A stretch of 64,000 bases of DNA. It comes from Zhengella mangrovi. Lineage in GTDB: Bacteria > Pseudomonadota > Alphaproteobacteria > Rhizobiales > Rhizobiaceae. The notes under the pieces are model-generated. The model saw only the letters and a list, made by a program, of their open reading frames with translations. It did no database searches and had not been told where the DNA came from. The translations under genes were made by a program, and so were the position numbers. The stretch's first letter is position 1, and every line of letters starts with the position of its first letter. Of the stretch, positions 16,617 through 24,769 are shown piece by piece. The DNA lies in contig NZ_PDVP01000009.1 of the NCBI RefSeq assembly GCF_002727065.1, positions 1 through 64,000 on the forward strand, read 5' to 3'.

Positions 16617-17868
16617 TTTCAACGACTCCCTCGGAATTCACGTACCAGGTCTGGATGCCGCAATTATGGTAGATGGAATTGACGCCGCGCGCGGCCCGCA
16701 GCTCGTTCTTGGTCGGCTGGATGTAGCCTTCCGAATCGATGGCGCGGGACTGCAGGTACAGCGGCGATCCATCCCAATCGAACTCGTAGTAGAAGCGGTG
16801 AAGCGCCTTGGGCAGGCTGGGTCCGTCAATGCGGGCGGTCTGCCAGTTGCGGCCGCCATCCAGCGACACGTCGACCCGCGACACGGTGCCTGCGCCGGAC
16901 CAGGCGAGACCGGTGATGATCGTGCGGCCCTTGCCATGGGTGATGGGGGCCTGCGGGCTGGGGCTGGTGATGACCGACTTGGCCTCCATCTGCCAGGTGT
17001 GGCGGCGGGCCTTGCCGTTGGGGAGCAGGTCGGTGTACTTCGAAGTCTCCTCGCGCTGGGCCCAGGGCTGATCGCCCACTTCGAGGCGGCGGAGCCACTT
17101 GACCCACATGTTGCCTTCCCAGCCGGGAACGCACAGGCGCACGGGGTAGCCCTGCTCGGGACGCAGGGCCTCGCCGTTCATCTTGAACGCGACAAGGCAA
17201 TCTTCCATCGCCTTTTCCATCGGGATGGAACGCGTCATGCCGGAGGCATCGGCGCCTTCGGCCAGGACCCACTTGCCTGTCGGCTTCACGCCGGCCTCTT
17301 CCAGCAGGTATTTCAGCGGAACACCGGTGTACATGACGCAGTGGATCATGCCGTGGGTAAACTGGCAGCCGTTCAGCTGCGCGCCGCGCCATTCCATGCC
17401 GCCGTTGGCGGCGCATTCCAGAAAGTAGAGGCGGTTTTCCCGCGGGAAGCGTTTGAGGTCGGCCATGGTGAAGACCAGCGGCTGGTCAACCAGGCCGTTG
17501 ATCATGATGCGGTGCTCGGCCGGATCGATGATCGCCGTGCCGGCATGGTGGCGCTCGAAGCAGAGCCCGTTCGGCGTGATGATGCCATCGAGTTCATGCA
17601 GCGGCGTGAAGTTGATCGAGGAAACCGCGTCGGCCGTCAGCCAGGGAACGTTGCGGCGAACGACTTCCGCCTCGAATTCCGACGGCTTGCCGTAGGGCGC
17701 CGCATCGACGCCGTCGCCGAGGTAGCGGTTCCAGTCCTGGATCTCCGTAATGGCAGGATCGCCACCGGCGCGCGCCGCCACCGTTCCGGCCGCAAAAGCC
17801 GCTCCGCCGGCAAGGCCGGCCTTCAGAAAGCTGCGCCTGGAAGCGCCTTTCCCGTTCGTTTCCGTCAT
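16600..17868 (-). CDS. soxC: Sulfane dehydrogenase molybdopterin subunit SoxC
   Basis: Molybdenum enzyme of the sulfite oxidase family acting on the SoxYZ-bound sulfane. The 422-residue precursor has a twin-arginine signal (RRSFLKAG from 11), consistent with folded export with its cofactor. Cys152 in FLECAANGG is the expected molybdenum ligand. The dimerisation domain follows (VSRVDVSLDGGRNWQ). Start ATG has GGAGG six bases upstream. An AT-rich 100-base gap separates it from soxB, the only such break between the structural sox genes apart from those at soxB and soxX. Confidence 0.95.
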   Translation of the reverse strand: MTETNGKGASRRSFLKAGLAGGAAFAAGTVAARAGGDPAITEIQDWNRYLGDGVDAAPYGKPSEFEAEVVRRNVPWLTADAVSSINFTPLHELDGIITPNGLCFERHHAGTAIIDPAEHRIMINGLVDQPLVFTMADLKRFPRENRLYFLECAANGGMEWRGAQLNGCQFTHGMIHCVMYTGVPLKYLLEEAGVKPTGKWVLAEGADASGMTRSIPMEKAMEDCLVAFKMNGEALRPEQGYPVRLCVPGWEGNMWVKWLRRLEVGDQPWAQREETSKYTDLLPNGKARRHTWQMEAKSVITSPSPQAPITHGKGRTIITGLAWSGAGTVSRVDVSLDGGRNWQTARIDGPSLPKALHRFYYEFDWDGSPLYLQSRAIDSEGYIQPTKNELRAARGVNSIYHNCGIQTWYVNSEGVVENVEVS

Positions 17869-17968
17869 CGCTATCCTCCCGGATCGCCCGTATTTAAATA
17901 TTCAGTTTTTTCTATGTATCATGGCAAAGGCTGACTGTCGACAGCCCATGCCTTGTTCTTTCCGGCAA
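17869..17968. promoter_or_regulatory. AT-rich gap between soxB and soxC
   Basis: The stretch 17890-17930 is unusually AT-rich for this genome (TATTTAAATATTCAG then TTTTTTCTATGTATC). It contains an ATTC half-site like those of the soxH operator but no complete ATTC-N8-GAAT. It may hold an internal promoter for soxCDEF or a transcript-processing site. No GC hairpin typical of a terminator is present. Confidence 0.4.
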
Positions 17969-19663
17969 TCAGGCCTTGACCACGACCGAGCGGTTTTCCT
18001 CGATCGCGACCTCGGGATGCTTGGCGAGGTAGCCCTCGACAACATCCCAGATGGCCGGACCTTCGGTGGCTTCGTTGACCGACGCCCAGCCGGCAACGGC
18101 ATATTCCCTGGCCGGATCGATGGCCTCGCCGGTCTTCAGGAGCGTCATGCCGGAAATCCTGGAACCCATGGCAGCGTTGACATCGATCGTGTAGCCCATG
18201 CCGCCGATGCGGACCATGTCGCCGCCCTGCTGATAGTAGGGATCGGTGTTGAAGAGATTGTCGGCGACATCCTCGATGATGTCCTTGAGCATCTTGCCCG
18301 ACATCATCGACCGATAGGCCGACGGATAGGTCATGGCGCAGGCATTGTGGAGATCTTCCACGGTGATGTCCTGGCCGGGGACCAGGCTCGTTCCCCAGCG
18401 GAAGCCCGGCGACAACGAAATGTCGGCTTCGCGCTCCTCCAGCAGGGCCTGGCAGAAGAGGTCGTCGAAGGTGCCGTTGAAATTGCCGCGGCGATAAAGC
18501 AGCGAACTGGTGTGACCGATGACGCGGCCCAGTTCCTTCTCGTAAGGCGCACGGACCTTGTCGATCAGCGCGGTCATCTCGGCATCCGGCGTGATGACAT
18601 CGGAGAAGATCGGGATCAGGCGGTACTGGTAGCCCTGGACCTTGCCGTCCCGGACGTCGAGGTCGACCTGCGACACGAACTTGGCGTTCGATCCGGAGGC
18701 GATGACCAGCGTCCCATCGACGATGACCGGTTCGGGAAGTGCATCATGCGTGTGGCCGGTGAGAATGACGTCGATGCCCTGAACACGGCTGGCGAGCTTG
18801 CGGTCGACGTCGAAGCCGTTGTGCGACAGCAGCACGACCACGTCGGCGCCCTCCGAGCGAGCTTCCTCGACGTTCTTGACCACGTCCTCCTCGCGAATGC
18901 CGAACGACCAGTTGGGGAACATCCAGCGCGGGTTGGCAATCGGGGTATAGGGGAAGGCCTGGCCGATAACGGCCACCTTGACGCCGCCCTTGTCGTACAT
19001 CTTCCAGGCCTCGAAGGCCGGTTCGTTCCACTCGGCATCGTAGATGTTGCCCCCCAGGAAGGAGAAGGGCAGGCTTTCGACGAGTTCCTTCACGCGGTCC
19101 GCGCCGTAGGTGAACTCCCAGTGGCCGGTCATGGCATCAGGCTGCAGTGCATTCATGACCTCGACCATGTCCTGGCCGGCGGTCTGCTGCGCAGTGTAGG
19201 AGCCCTGCCAGGTGTCGCCGCCATCAAGCAGAAGAACATTGTCGTCGCCCCGGTCGGCGCGGATGCGCTTGATGACCGTGGAAACCCGGTCAAGTCCGCC
19301 CATCTTGCCGTAGGTGTTCGCCAGGGCGACGAAATCCTCCGAGGTCAGCGCATAGGCATGCGGGCTGCCGGGCTCGATGTTGTAGAGCTTGAGGAAGTCG
19401 GCGCCGGTGACATGCGGCGGCTTGCCCTTGACCTCGCCGACGCCCAGGTTGATCGACGGCTCGCGGAAGTAGAGCGGCTTCATCTGGGCGTGAATGTCGG
19501 TGATGTGAACCAGGGTGACGTTACCGAAGTCCTTCGTCGCCAGCAGATCCTCTTCGGTCAGCGCCTGCTGCGCGGCGGCGCGCGACCAGTTGCCGACAAG
19601 GGCCGGACCGGTGATCGCCGACAGGGCGGCAGTAGCCATCAGGAAATCGCGTCTGGTCAGCAT
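17969..19663 (-). CDS. soxB: Thiosulfohydrolase SoxB
   Basis: Dimanganese hydrolase that releases sulfate from the thiocysteine-S-sulfonate on SoxY in the periplasm. The 564-residue precursor has a twin-arginine signal (TRRDFLMA at 3-10). Metal-ligand motifs are TDIHAQ with Asp56/His58, GGD at 148-150, GHWEFTYG with His181 (the SoxB-type variant of the GNHE motif), SHNGFD with His281 and GHTHDALP at 303-310. The C-terminal 5'-nucleotidase domain is present. Start ATG has GGAGAG upstream. A 254-base gap with a dispersed repeat separates it from soxA. Confidence 0.96.
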   Translation of the reverse strand: MLTRRDFLMATAALSAITGPALVGNWSRAAAQQALTEEDLLATKDFGNVTLVHITDIHAQMKPLYFREPSINLGVGEVKGKPPHVTGADFLKLYNIEPGSPHAYALTSEDFVALANTYGKMGGLDRVSTVIKRIRADRGDDNVLLLDGGDTWQGSYTAQQTAGQDMVEVMNALQPDAMTGHWEFTYGADRVKELVESLPFSFLGGNIYDAEWNEPAFEAWKMYDKGGVKVAVIGQAFPYTPIANPRWMFPNWSFGIREEDVVKNVEEARSEGADVVVLLSHNGFDVDRKLASRVQGIDVILTGHTHDALPEPVIVDGTLVIASGSNAKFVSQVDLDVRDGKVQGYQYRLIPIFSDVITPDAEMTALIDKVRAPYEKELGRVIGHTSSLLYRRGNFNGTFDDLFCQALLEEREADISLSPGFRWGTSLVPGQDITVEDLHNACAMTYPSAYRSMMSGKMLKDIIEDVADNLFNTDPYYQQGGDMVRIGGMGYTIDVNAAMGSRISGMTLLKTGEAIDPAREYAVAGWASVNEATEGPAIWDVVEGYLAKHPEVAIEENRSVVVKA

Positions 19664-19847
19664 CGTTCAGTCTCTCCGGTCCTCGTGGACGGTTGTCCGT
19701 TGGTAACAGGAAGGAGCATCCCGGACCCATCGGCCCGGAACACATCCTCCCCGCATGTCGCTTGTGTCTGTTCAGTATCAGGGCATTTCGGCGATCGGTT
19801 GAACCGCGTCAGTGCCCTTTCCTTGCTTTCACGCGAATGAGGGAGTG

Positions 19848-19878
19848 ATACCGGTTCCCACGTTCGCTGGAATTCCCT
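19848..19878. repeat. Dispersed intergenic repeat, copy 1 (soxA-soxB gap)
   Basis: ACCGGTTCCCAC followed by a TTCGCTGGAATT-type end. A near-identical sequence is at about 62926-62963. Elements of this form recur between genes in many Hyphomicrobiales (general knowledge). The surrounding gap 19664-19917 holds nothing else I can identify. Confidence 0.5.
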
Positions 19879-19917
19879 GCGCCGGCGGCAGTGGCCGCCC
19901 CCGGCGCAAGCAGTGAC

Positions 19918-20772
19918 TTACTGGCGAACTGCCGGCGTTTCCACCGACAGGCCGGTGCCGCGCCAGGTCACGTAGACCTCGAGCGCCATCAACTCGTCGG
20001 AAAAGGCCTTCGGCATCTCAGCGCGCGTATCGCGGATACAGCCGCGGAAGCGGTTGTGAACCGAGGTCAGGCCGGACTTGAGGCGGTAGGTCGGGAAGCC
20101 GTTGACCTGGCCCTGGCTGAGATGGTCCGCACGGATCATCTTGCCCATGTTGACCTCGTGGCAGGACGCGCAGGACAGGTCGAGCTGCCCGGTGCGGGTG
20201 TAGTACTCTTCCTTGCCCTTGTCCCACCAGGCCTGCATGTCGCCCTGGCTCAGGTCGATCGAGACCGGCTCGCCGAGCGACTGGTTCTTGATGTAGGCCG
20301 TCAGCGGCTTCTGGCCGCCCTTGTCGAAGGCGTAAGGCTCAGCCCCCATCTTGTCCTTGCGGCACTTGTTGATCTGCAACTCGATGTTGATCGGGCGCTT
20401 TGCTTCGGCATCCCACTTGGGATAGTGCGCCGAAATCCCCTTCATGCTCTCCGAGGCATCCCCGTGGCAGGTCGCACAGGACTTGCCGGCCGTGCCTTCC
20501 ACCGTGTTCCAGATCTGCTCCCCCTCTTCCACCGAAAGCATGCCGGGATTCTCGAACGGATCCTCTTCGAGCGACCGGGTCTCGGGCTCGCGGAAGAGCC
20601 AGCCGGACATCACCTCGTCAAAGGGATGGCCTTCCGGTGCCTTGGTGCGCGTCACCATCGGCTTGCCGTCGATCTCGAGCTTGGCGTCGATCGGGTCCGC
20701 CTTGAGCACCGTCACGCCGGCGGCCATTGCCAGACCCAGCGCCGCGCCCATCATGAGAATTGTCTTTTTCAC
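19918..20772 (-). CDS. soxA: Diheme cytochrome SoxA
   Basis: Catalytic subunit of SoxAX, which oxidatively joins thiosulfate to the SoxY cysteine. The 284-residue protein has a signal peptide (MKKTILMMGAALGLAM...). Heme sites are CATCH at 99-103 and CASCH at 201-205, and the expected persulfide-forming active-site cysteine is Cys245 in FRGCIRD. It is therefore of the two-heme SoxA type. The GTG at 20772 is chosen because GGGAGG lies eight bases upstream; an in-frame ATG at 20841 has no such site and would place hydrophilic residues before the signal peptide. Confidence 0.94.
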   Translation of the reverse strand: MKKTILMMGAALGLAMAAGVTVLKADPIDAKLEIDGKPMVTRTKAPEGHPFDEVMSGWLFREPETRSLEEDPFENPGMLSVEEGEQIWNTVEGTAGKSCATCHGDASESMKGISAHYPKWDAEAKRPINIELQINKCRKDKMGAEPYAFDKGGQKPLTAYIKNQSLGEPVSIDLSQGDMQAWWDKGKEEYYTRTGQLDLSCASCHEVNMGKMIRADHLSQGQVNGFPTYRLKSGLTSVHNRFRGCIRDTRAEMPKAFSDELMALEVYVTWRGTGLSVETPAVRQ

Positions 20773-20837
20773 GTGATTTCCCTCCCAGGAACGGTCCGCC
20801 GGAAACGGATCCAGAGGTCCCTTTCCGGCGTTTATTT

Positions 20838-21164
20838 TCATTTCACCGTGATTTCGTTCTCGGTCTCGTAGACCGAGCCATCGTCATCAACCCAGGTGAA
20901 CTTGAAGGTGCCGCTCTCGTTGACCTTGGCATTGAACTCGAAATACGGGTTCGCCGAGACAGCCGGATCGAGGTCACAGGAGAACACGGGCTGGCCGTTG
21001 AACTCGCAGGTGAACTTGTTGATGATCTGGCGCGGGATCGGCTTGCCTTCCTTGTCCTTGCGCTGCCCCGATTCCATCTCGTGGCTGATCAGGGTCTTGA
21101 TGGTGATGACTTCCCCGGCCGACGCGGACTTGGGAACCTTCACGCGGGGTTTGGACTTTGCCAT
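20838..21164 (-). CDS. soxZ: Sulfur carrier complex subunit SoxZ
   Basis: Immunoglobulin-like partner of SoxY, 108 residues, without its own signal peptide; it is expected to be exported with SoxY through the Tat system. The segments PRVKVPKSASAGEVITIKTLISHEMESGQRKD and FKFTWVDDDGSVYETE are typical. The start has GAGGA about ten bases upstream. It lies 24 bases after soxY. Confidence 0.95.
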   Translation of the reverse strand: MAKSKPRVKVPKSASAGEVITIKTLISHEMESGQRKDKEGKPIPRQIINKFTCEFNGQPVFSCDLDPAVSANPYFEFNAKVNESGTFKFTWVDDDGSVYETENEITVK

Positions 21165-21188
21165 GTTCTTCTATCCTCGTTTGCCTGA

Positions 21189-21644
21189 TCAGCCGCCGCA
21201 GCCGCCGATGGTGACCTTGACCTGCTTCTTGTCCATGTAGACCGAGCCGTCCTTCATCTTGGCGACGGCGATCACGTTCTGCGTCTTTGCCAGACGGATG
21301 CGCGTGGTGGCCGCGGCGGATCCGCTCATCGCGGTGAAATGGAACGTGGCCACGGCCGGGTTCGGGTTGCCGTCGGCGAGGATCAGCACGGAATCGACGA
21401 GGTCATCGCCTTCCATGGCGCTCTCGACCTCGACGGAGACCGGAACCGTGTTGCCGTTCTCGGCGATTTCCGGCGTGTTGAGCATGATCTTGCCGCTCTC
21501 CGGCGCCTTGCCGCCGGTGAAATCCATCACCATCTTGTCGGCGTCCTCGGCCGATGCCATGGCGGGCAGGGCCCGGAAGCCCGTCACCGCAAAGGCAGCC
21601 GCGGCAGCGCCAAACCCGAGGGCCTGTCTTCTTGTCATCGTCAT
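21189..21644 (-). CDS. soxY: Sulfur carrier protein SoxY
   Basis: Carrier of covalently bound sulfur intermediates in the periplasm. The 151-residue precursor starts with a twin-arginine signal (TMTRRQALGFGAAA) and ends with the invariant GGCGG swinging arm, Cys149 being the attachment residue. The ATG at 21644 has AAAGGAG nine bases upstream; an upstream in-frame start at 21671 overlaps soxX and lacks a site. It is transcribed with soxX and soxZ. Confidence 0.96.
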   Translation of the reverse strand: MTMTRRQALGFGAAAAAFAVTGFRALPAMASAEDADKMVMDFTGGKAPESGKIMLNTPEIAENGNTVPVSVEVESAMEGDDLVDSVLILADGNPNPAVATFHFTAMSGSAAATTRIRLAKTQNVIAVAKMKDGSVYMDKKQVKVTIGGCGG

Positions 21645-21667
21645 GGGATGAGGCTCCTTTCTGCCAA

Positions 21668-22138
21668 TCATTCCTTCAGCGTGGCGAGATAGGCCACGAC
21701 ATCCTCAACTTCCTGCGCCGACAGGATCGTCTTGCCGACGAGGTCCTCGCGCGGATTCAGTCCAACCTTGAGCGAGTAGAAGCCGGGCATGACGGTTTCC
21801 TCGCCGAAGACCTGCTTGGAATTCACGACAATGGCCCGCAGTTCCGCGGTGCTCCAGCGGTCGGCGACGCCATCGAGCGCCGGACCGACATTGCCGTGGA
21901 AAAGCTCGCCTTCCATTTTCTTGTTTGCATGGCAGGCCAGGCAGTTGCCCAGCTTGCGATCCTTGAAGGTCTTGGCACCGGCGGCGGGATCGCCCGCCTG
22001 GCCCGTCAGCGATGCACTGACCCCGTCATCGGTAAATGCAACGGCGTCGGGCGCAACCTCGGCCGCGCCGGCAGATGCGGCGACCATGAAGGCCGCGGCA
22101 AGTGTCACCAGTCCTGTGCCCATTTTCATCGGGTTCAT
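21668..22138 (-). CDS. soxX: Monoheme cytochrome SoxX
   Basis: Small subunit of SoxAX, 156 residues, with a signal peptide to about residue 26 (cleavage near AGA-AEV), heme site CLACH at 66-70 and the probable distal ligand Met117 in TVMPGFY. Start ATG follows GGAGGAG at short spacing; an internal ATG at 22129 is possible. A 170-base gap with an AT-rich candidate operator separates it from soxW, so soxX probably begins its own transcript. Confidence 0.94.
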   Translation of the reverse strand: MNPMKMGTGLVTLAAAFMVAASAGAAEVAPDAVAFTDDGVSASLTGQAGDPAAGAKTFKDRKLGNCLACHANKKMEGELFHGNVGPALDGVADRWSTAELRAIVVNSKQVFGEETVMPGFYSLKVGLNPREDLVGKTILSAQEVEDVVAYLATLKE

Positions 22139-22227
22139 ATCTCCTCCGCTATTCCGGCAGGCGGTTGATCCGCCTCCCCCTTCTCCTTCAGCCCGGCACC
22201 TTAGCGCCTGAAGCCGCCGCTTTCAAT

Positions 22228-22255
22228 GCATAAATATGAATTTCTATATATATCG
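22228..22255. promoter_or_regulatory. Candidate SoxR operator upstream of soxX
   Basis: AT-rich sequence in the soxW-soxX gap. It reads GCATAAATATGAAT at the left and TTTCTATATATATCG at the right, overlapping by its centre. It contains ATGC-N8-GAAT (22226-22241), one base from the ATTC-N8-GAAT dyad that I recall for SqrR-type regulators. It is similar to the palindrome in the bigR promoter (35697-35725). In relatives SoxR is known to bind the soxW-X and soxS-V gaps. Confidence 0.5.
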
Positions 22256-22308
22256 TTCGTCGCACGGACGTCCCGCATTGAAGGCACATTCCCATGCTGG
22301 CGCATCCC

Positions 22309-22893
22309 TTACTCCGCATCAAGGCGTCCTGCGGCGCGAAGTTCGTTGATGATGCGGGCATGGTATTTCTGGAAGTGCTCGTCGCCCTCGTAGCCCTTCT
22401 CGCGGACCCAGCGGAACATGTTCAGGAAGGTCCATTTTCCAAACGCGCCAGGCATGGTGGCGACGGCGGCCTTGGCGACGGTCGTCTCGCCTTCCGGCAC
22501 GTCTTCGGGCAGGAAAACGATCGTCGGCGTAAAGACATAGCCCCATTTGCGGGCGGCGGTCTTCTCGGTCAGATCCTCGCCGTCCAGGTCGGTGACCTCG
22601 GTGTCGCCGAACATGTTGTACTGGACGACCATGTAGTTGGCCTTGATGTAGTCGGCGACCTCGGGATCGGACAGCAGCTTCTCGTGCATGGCGCGGCAAT
22701 AAATGCAGCCCCGCTGCTCGAAGACGATGGCAAGACGCTTGCCTTCCGCCTTGGCGGTCTGGATGTCCTCGGCGACGTCCCGGAACGTGTTTGCGAACCA
22801 GGGCTCCTTGTGCAGGCCGTCATCGCCGATCTCGGCGGACAAGGCCACGGCAGGCAGCAGGAGCATTGCAAAAAGGGCAATCAGGCGAATCAT
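22309..22893 (-). CDS. soxW: Periplasmic thioredoxin SoxW
   Basis: 194-residue thioredoxin-fold protein with a signal peptide (MIRLIALFAMLLLPAVALSA) and the redox motif CIYC at 63-66, followed by the cis-proline region FTPTIVF. It accepts electrons from SoxV and helps keep the Sox carrier reduced; in Paracoccus it is not essential. The ATG at 22893 has GAGGAG eight bases upstream; the frame is open well beyond it into soxV but is not coding there. It starts 12 bases after the soxV stop. Confidence 0.92.
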   Translation of the reverse strand: MIRLIALFAMLLLPAVALSAEIGDDGLHKEPWFANTFRDVAEDIQTAKAEGKRLAIVFEQRGCIYCRAMHEKLLSDPEVADYIKANYMVVQYNMFGDTEVTDLDGEDLTEKTAARKWGYVFTPTIVFLPEDVPEGETTVAKAAVATMPGAFGKWTFLNMFRWVREKGYEGDEHFQKYHARIINELRAAGRLDAE

Positions 22894-22904
22894 GCGATTT
22901 CTCC

Positions 22905-23672
22905 TCAACCGATGGTCTGGAACACGGGGAAGGTGTCGATGAGCCATTGCGCGATGCGCGACATCTGGCCCGTCATGAACAGCAACCCGGTTATCACGAG
23001 CAGGCCACCCATGGCCATTTCCACCTTGTGCATGTGGCGCTTGAAGCGCTGCGCGGCGGCGATGAAGCGGCTTGCGAACAGCGCCGCGATGATGAAGGGA
23101 ACCCCGATGCCGAGCGAATAGGCGCCAAGAAGCATGGCGCCACGCATCGCGGTATCCTCGGTTCCCGCAACGAAGAGGATGGCAGCGAGAACCGGGCCGA
23201 CGCAAGGGGTCCAGCCAAAGGCGAAGGCCAAGCCGATGACGTAGGCGCCGAGCAGGCCCGCCGGTTTCTTCTCCACCTGGACCCGGGCCTCGCGGTACAA
23301 CAGGCCGATGCGGAAGACACCGAGGAAGTGCAGGCCCATGACCAGGATGACCAGGCCCGCGACGGCGGCCAGCACGTTGATGTCCAGCGGGCCGATCCGG
23401 ATCGACCAGGCGAGTGCCTGGCGCATGGCCTGGCCGAAGACGGACGCCGTGGCGCCGAGCATGATGAAGACGGTGGAGAATCCGAGAACGAAGGCCACGG
23501 CGGCCATGACGATCTTGCGCGACCGCCCGCGGACCGTCTCGCTTTCCCTGAGCTCCTCGAAGCTCAGGCCGGCCAGCCAGGCGAGGTACGGCGGAACGAT
23601 CGGCAGAACGCAGGGCGAAACGAACGACAGGACGCCTGCAACCAGCGCGCCCCACAGACTGACATCGAGCAT
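22905..23672 (-). CDS. soxV: CcdA-type membrane electron carrier SoxV
   Basis: Inner-membrane protein of the CcdA/DsbD family, 255 residues with about six membrane segments, carrying reductant from cytoplasmic thioredoxin to SoxW. The two reactive cysteines are in the mirrored motifs FVSPCVLPIVPPY near the N-terminus and GWTPCVGPVLAA in the middle. ATG at 23672 follows GGGAGG with AATG between; ATG at 23675 and 23699 are alternatives. First gene of the leftward sox operon and divergent from soxS. Confidence 0.92.
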   Translation of the reverse strand: MLDVSLWGALVAGVLSFVSPCVLPIVPPYLAWLAGLSFEELRESETVRGRSRKIVMAAVAFVLGFSTVFIMLGATASVFGQAMRQALAWSIRIGPLDINVLAAVAGLVILVMGLHFLGVFRIGLLYREARVQVEKKPAGLLGAYVIGLAFAFGWTPCVGPVLAAILFVAGTEDTAMRGAMLLGAYSLGIGVPFIIAALFASRFIAAAQRFKRHMHKVEMAMGGLLVITGLLFMTGQMSRIAQWLIDTFPVFQTIG

Positions 23673-23783
23673 CATTCCTCCCGTCACCGCCGGCTGCACC
23701 GTGCAGGCATCGTCTTCGGCATGTGAGGGCTGGAATGTATGCGGAATACGCTATATGTTGCAAATCGAAAATGAGGTGATCCC
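23673..23783. promoter_or_regulatory. Divergent soxV-soxS promoter region
   Basis: About 110 bases between the divergent starts. AT-rich sequence at 23731-23770 includes GGAATACGCTATATG and an imperfect TATGCG/CGCTATA dyad. In related organisms the SoxR repressor binds here. I cannot assign a confident operator, since no full ATTC-N8-GAAT is present. Confidence 0.45.
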
Positions 23784-24143
23784 GTGAAATTCATTCGCAC
23801 CCTTTCGGCGATCGGTCTCCTGATGACCGCGGCGGCTCCGGCCGGTGCGGCGGAAATGCTCATGCTCGAGCAGCCCGGCTGTGCCTGGTGCGCCCGCTTC
23901 AACGCCGAGATCGCACCGGCCTGGCCGAAGACCAGGGAAGGCCAGGTCGCACCGCTGCGCCGTGTCGACATCACCAGGCCCTGGCCCGAGGACCTGGACT
24001 ACGTGGCGCGCGAGCGATTCACTCCGACCTTCGTGCTGATTGACAACGGACAGGAAATCGGGCGTATCCGTGGCTATCCCGGTGACCAGTTCTTCTGGTA
24101 CCTCGCGGACGAACTCATCGGCAAATTGCAGCCGTCGAATTGA
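23784..24143 (+). CDS. soxS: Periplasmic thioredoxin-like SoxS
   Basis: 119-residue protein with a signal peptide (MKFIRTLSAIGLLMTAAAPAGAA) and a CAWC redox motif at 33-36, with the cis-proline segment RFTPTFVLIDNG. In Paracoccus SoxS reactivates inactive SoxYZ by thiol reduction. The GTG start at 23784 has GAGGTG upstream. It is transcribed rightward, divergent from soxV and followed by soxR after 85 bases. Confidence 0.92.
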   Translation: MKFIRTLSAIGLLMTAAAPAGAAEMLMLEQPGCAWCARFNAEIAPAWPKTREGQVAPLRRVDITRPWPEDLDYVARERFTPTFVLIDNGQEIGRIRGYPGDQFFWYLADELIGKLQPSN

Positions 24144-24228
24144 TTTTTTGCGTCGCACCATGCTATGCATGTAGAAGTTTGAATAAATAGGTTCCGACTG
24201 TCCATGGCCGGAACGCGGGATATTGACC

Positions 24229-24588
24229 ATGGCCCTTCCTCAACTCGATCCATCCGCCCCGGAGCAGATGAGCGAACTGATCGCGCAGGCGCGCAAGGCC
24301 AGCGACCTGCTGAAGGCGCTCAGCCATGAAAGCCGGCTGCTGATCCTCTGCCTGCTGGCGGAGGGGGAGAAGTCGGTCTCCGAACTCGAGCAGATCATGG
24401 ACATGCCGCAGGCGGCGGTCTCGCAGCAACTGGCGCGTCTGCGCTTCGACCAGCTCGTCGAGACCCGGCGTGACGGGCGGATGATCTATTACTCGCTCGC
24501 CAGCAAGGAAGTGGCGCCGGTGATCGAAACCCTCTACGGCCTGTTCTGCGCGCCGGTGCGCAGCGGCGACGGCAAGGCCGAGGGATAG
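24229..24588 (+). CDS. soxR: ArsR-family persulfide-sensing repressor SoxR
   Basis: 119-residue winged-helix repressor of sox genes. Recognition region MPQAAVSQQLARLR and wing RRDGRMIYYSL are clear. Cys41 and Cys106 occupy the two positions of the SqrR/BigR dithiol sensor, so de-repression by persulfide or tetrasulfide formation is expected. The ATG at 24229 has GGGA eight bases upstream; a TTG at 24223 is less likely. The gap before it contains a TTTGAAT half-site (24178-24184). A terminator follows it, so soxT has its own promoter or is read through. Confidence 0.93.
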   Translation: MALPQLDPSAPEQMSELIAQARKASDLLKALSHESRLLILCLLAEGEKSVSELEQIMDMPQAAVSQQLARLRFDQLVETRRDGRMIYYSLASKEVAPVIETLYGLFCAPVRSGDGKAEG

Positions 24589-24621
24589 CCAGCCGCCATC
24601 CGGCCAGCCTCACCGATCCGA

Positions 24622-24646
24622 AGCCGGCCGCGGGCCGGCTTTTTTC
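24622..24646 (+). terminator. Rho-independent terminator after soxR
   Basis: AGCCGGCC (24622-24629) pairs with GGCCGGCT (24633-24640) around GCG and is followed directly by TTTTTT. It is 34 bases past the soxR stop and is a textbook intrinsic terminator for the soxS-soxR transcript. Confidence 0.85.
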
Positions 24647-24769
24647 ATGCCCGGCCGGTGCCGCTCACGCGCGATTGCACTCTGCCAAGCTGGCAGGTAC
24701 GATCACCGGCAAGAGAACGAGGCTGTCCAGCCCCGGCGTGGGGAAACAGGACGGTCCGGAGGAAGCGCG

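Noticed and set aside
22309-23763. A 484-residue fusion of soxV and soxW
   Set aside because: Only the last 194 codons have the SoxW sequence. The preceding part is a shifted reading of soxV, which is intact in its own frame.
24160-24190. A full SqrR-type dyad upstream of soxR
   Set aside because: Only one half-site (TTTGAAT at 24178-24184) is good; the partner arm at the N8 position matches at two of four bases.
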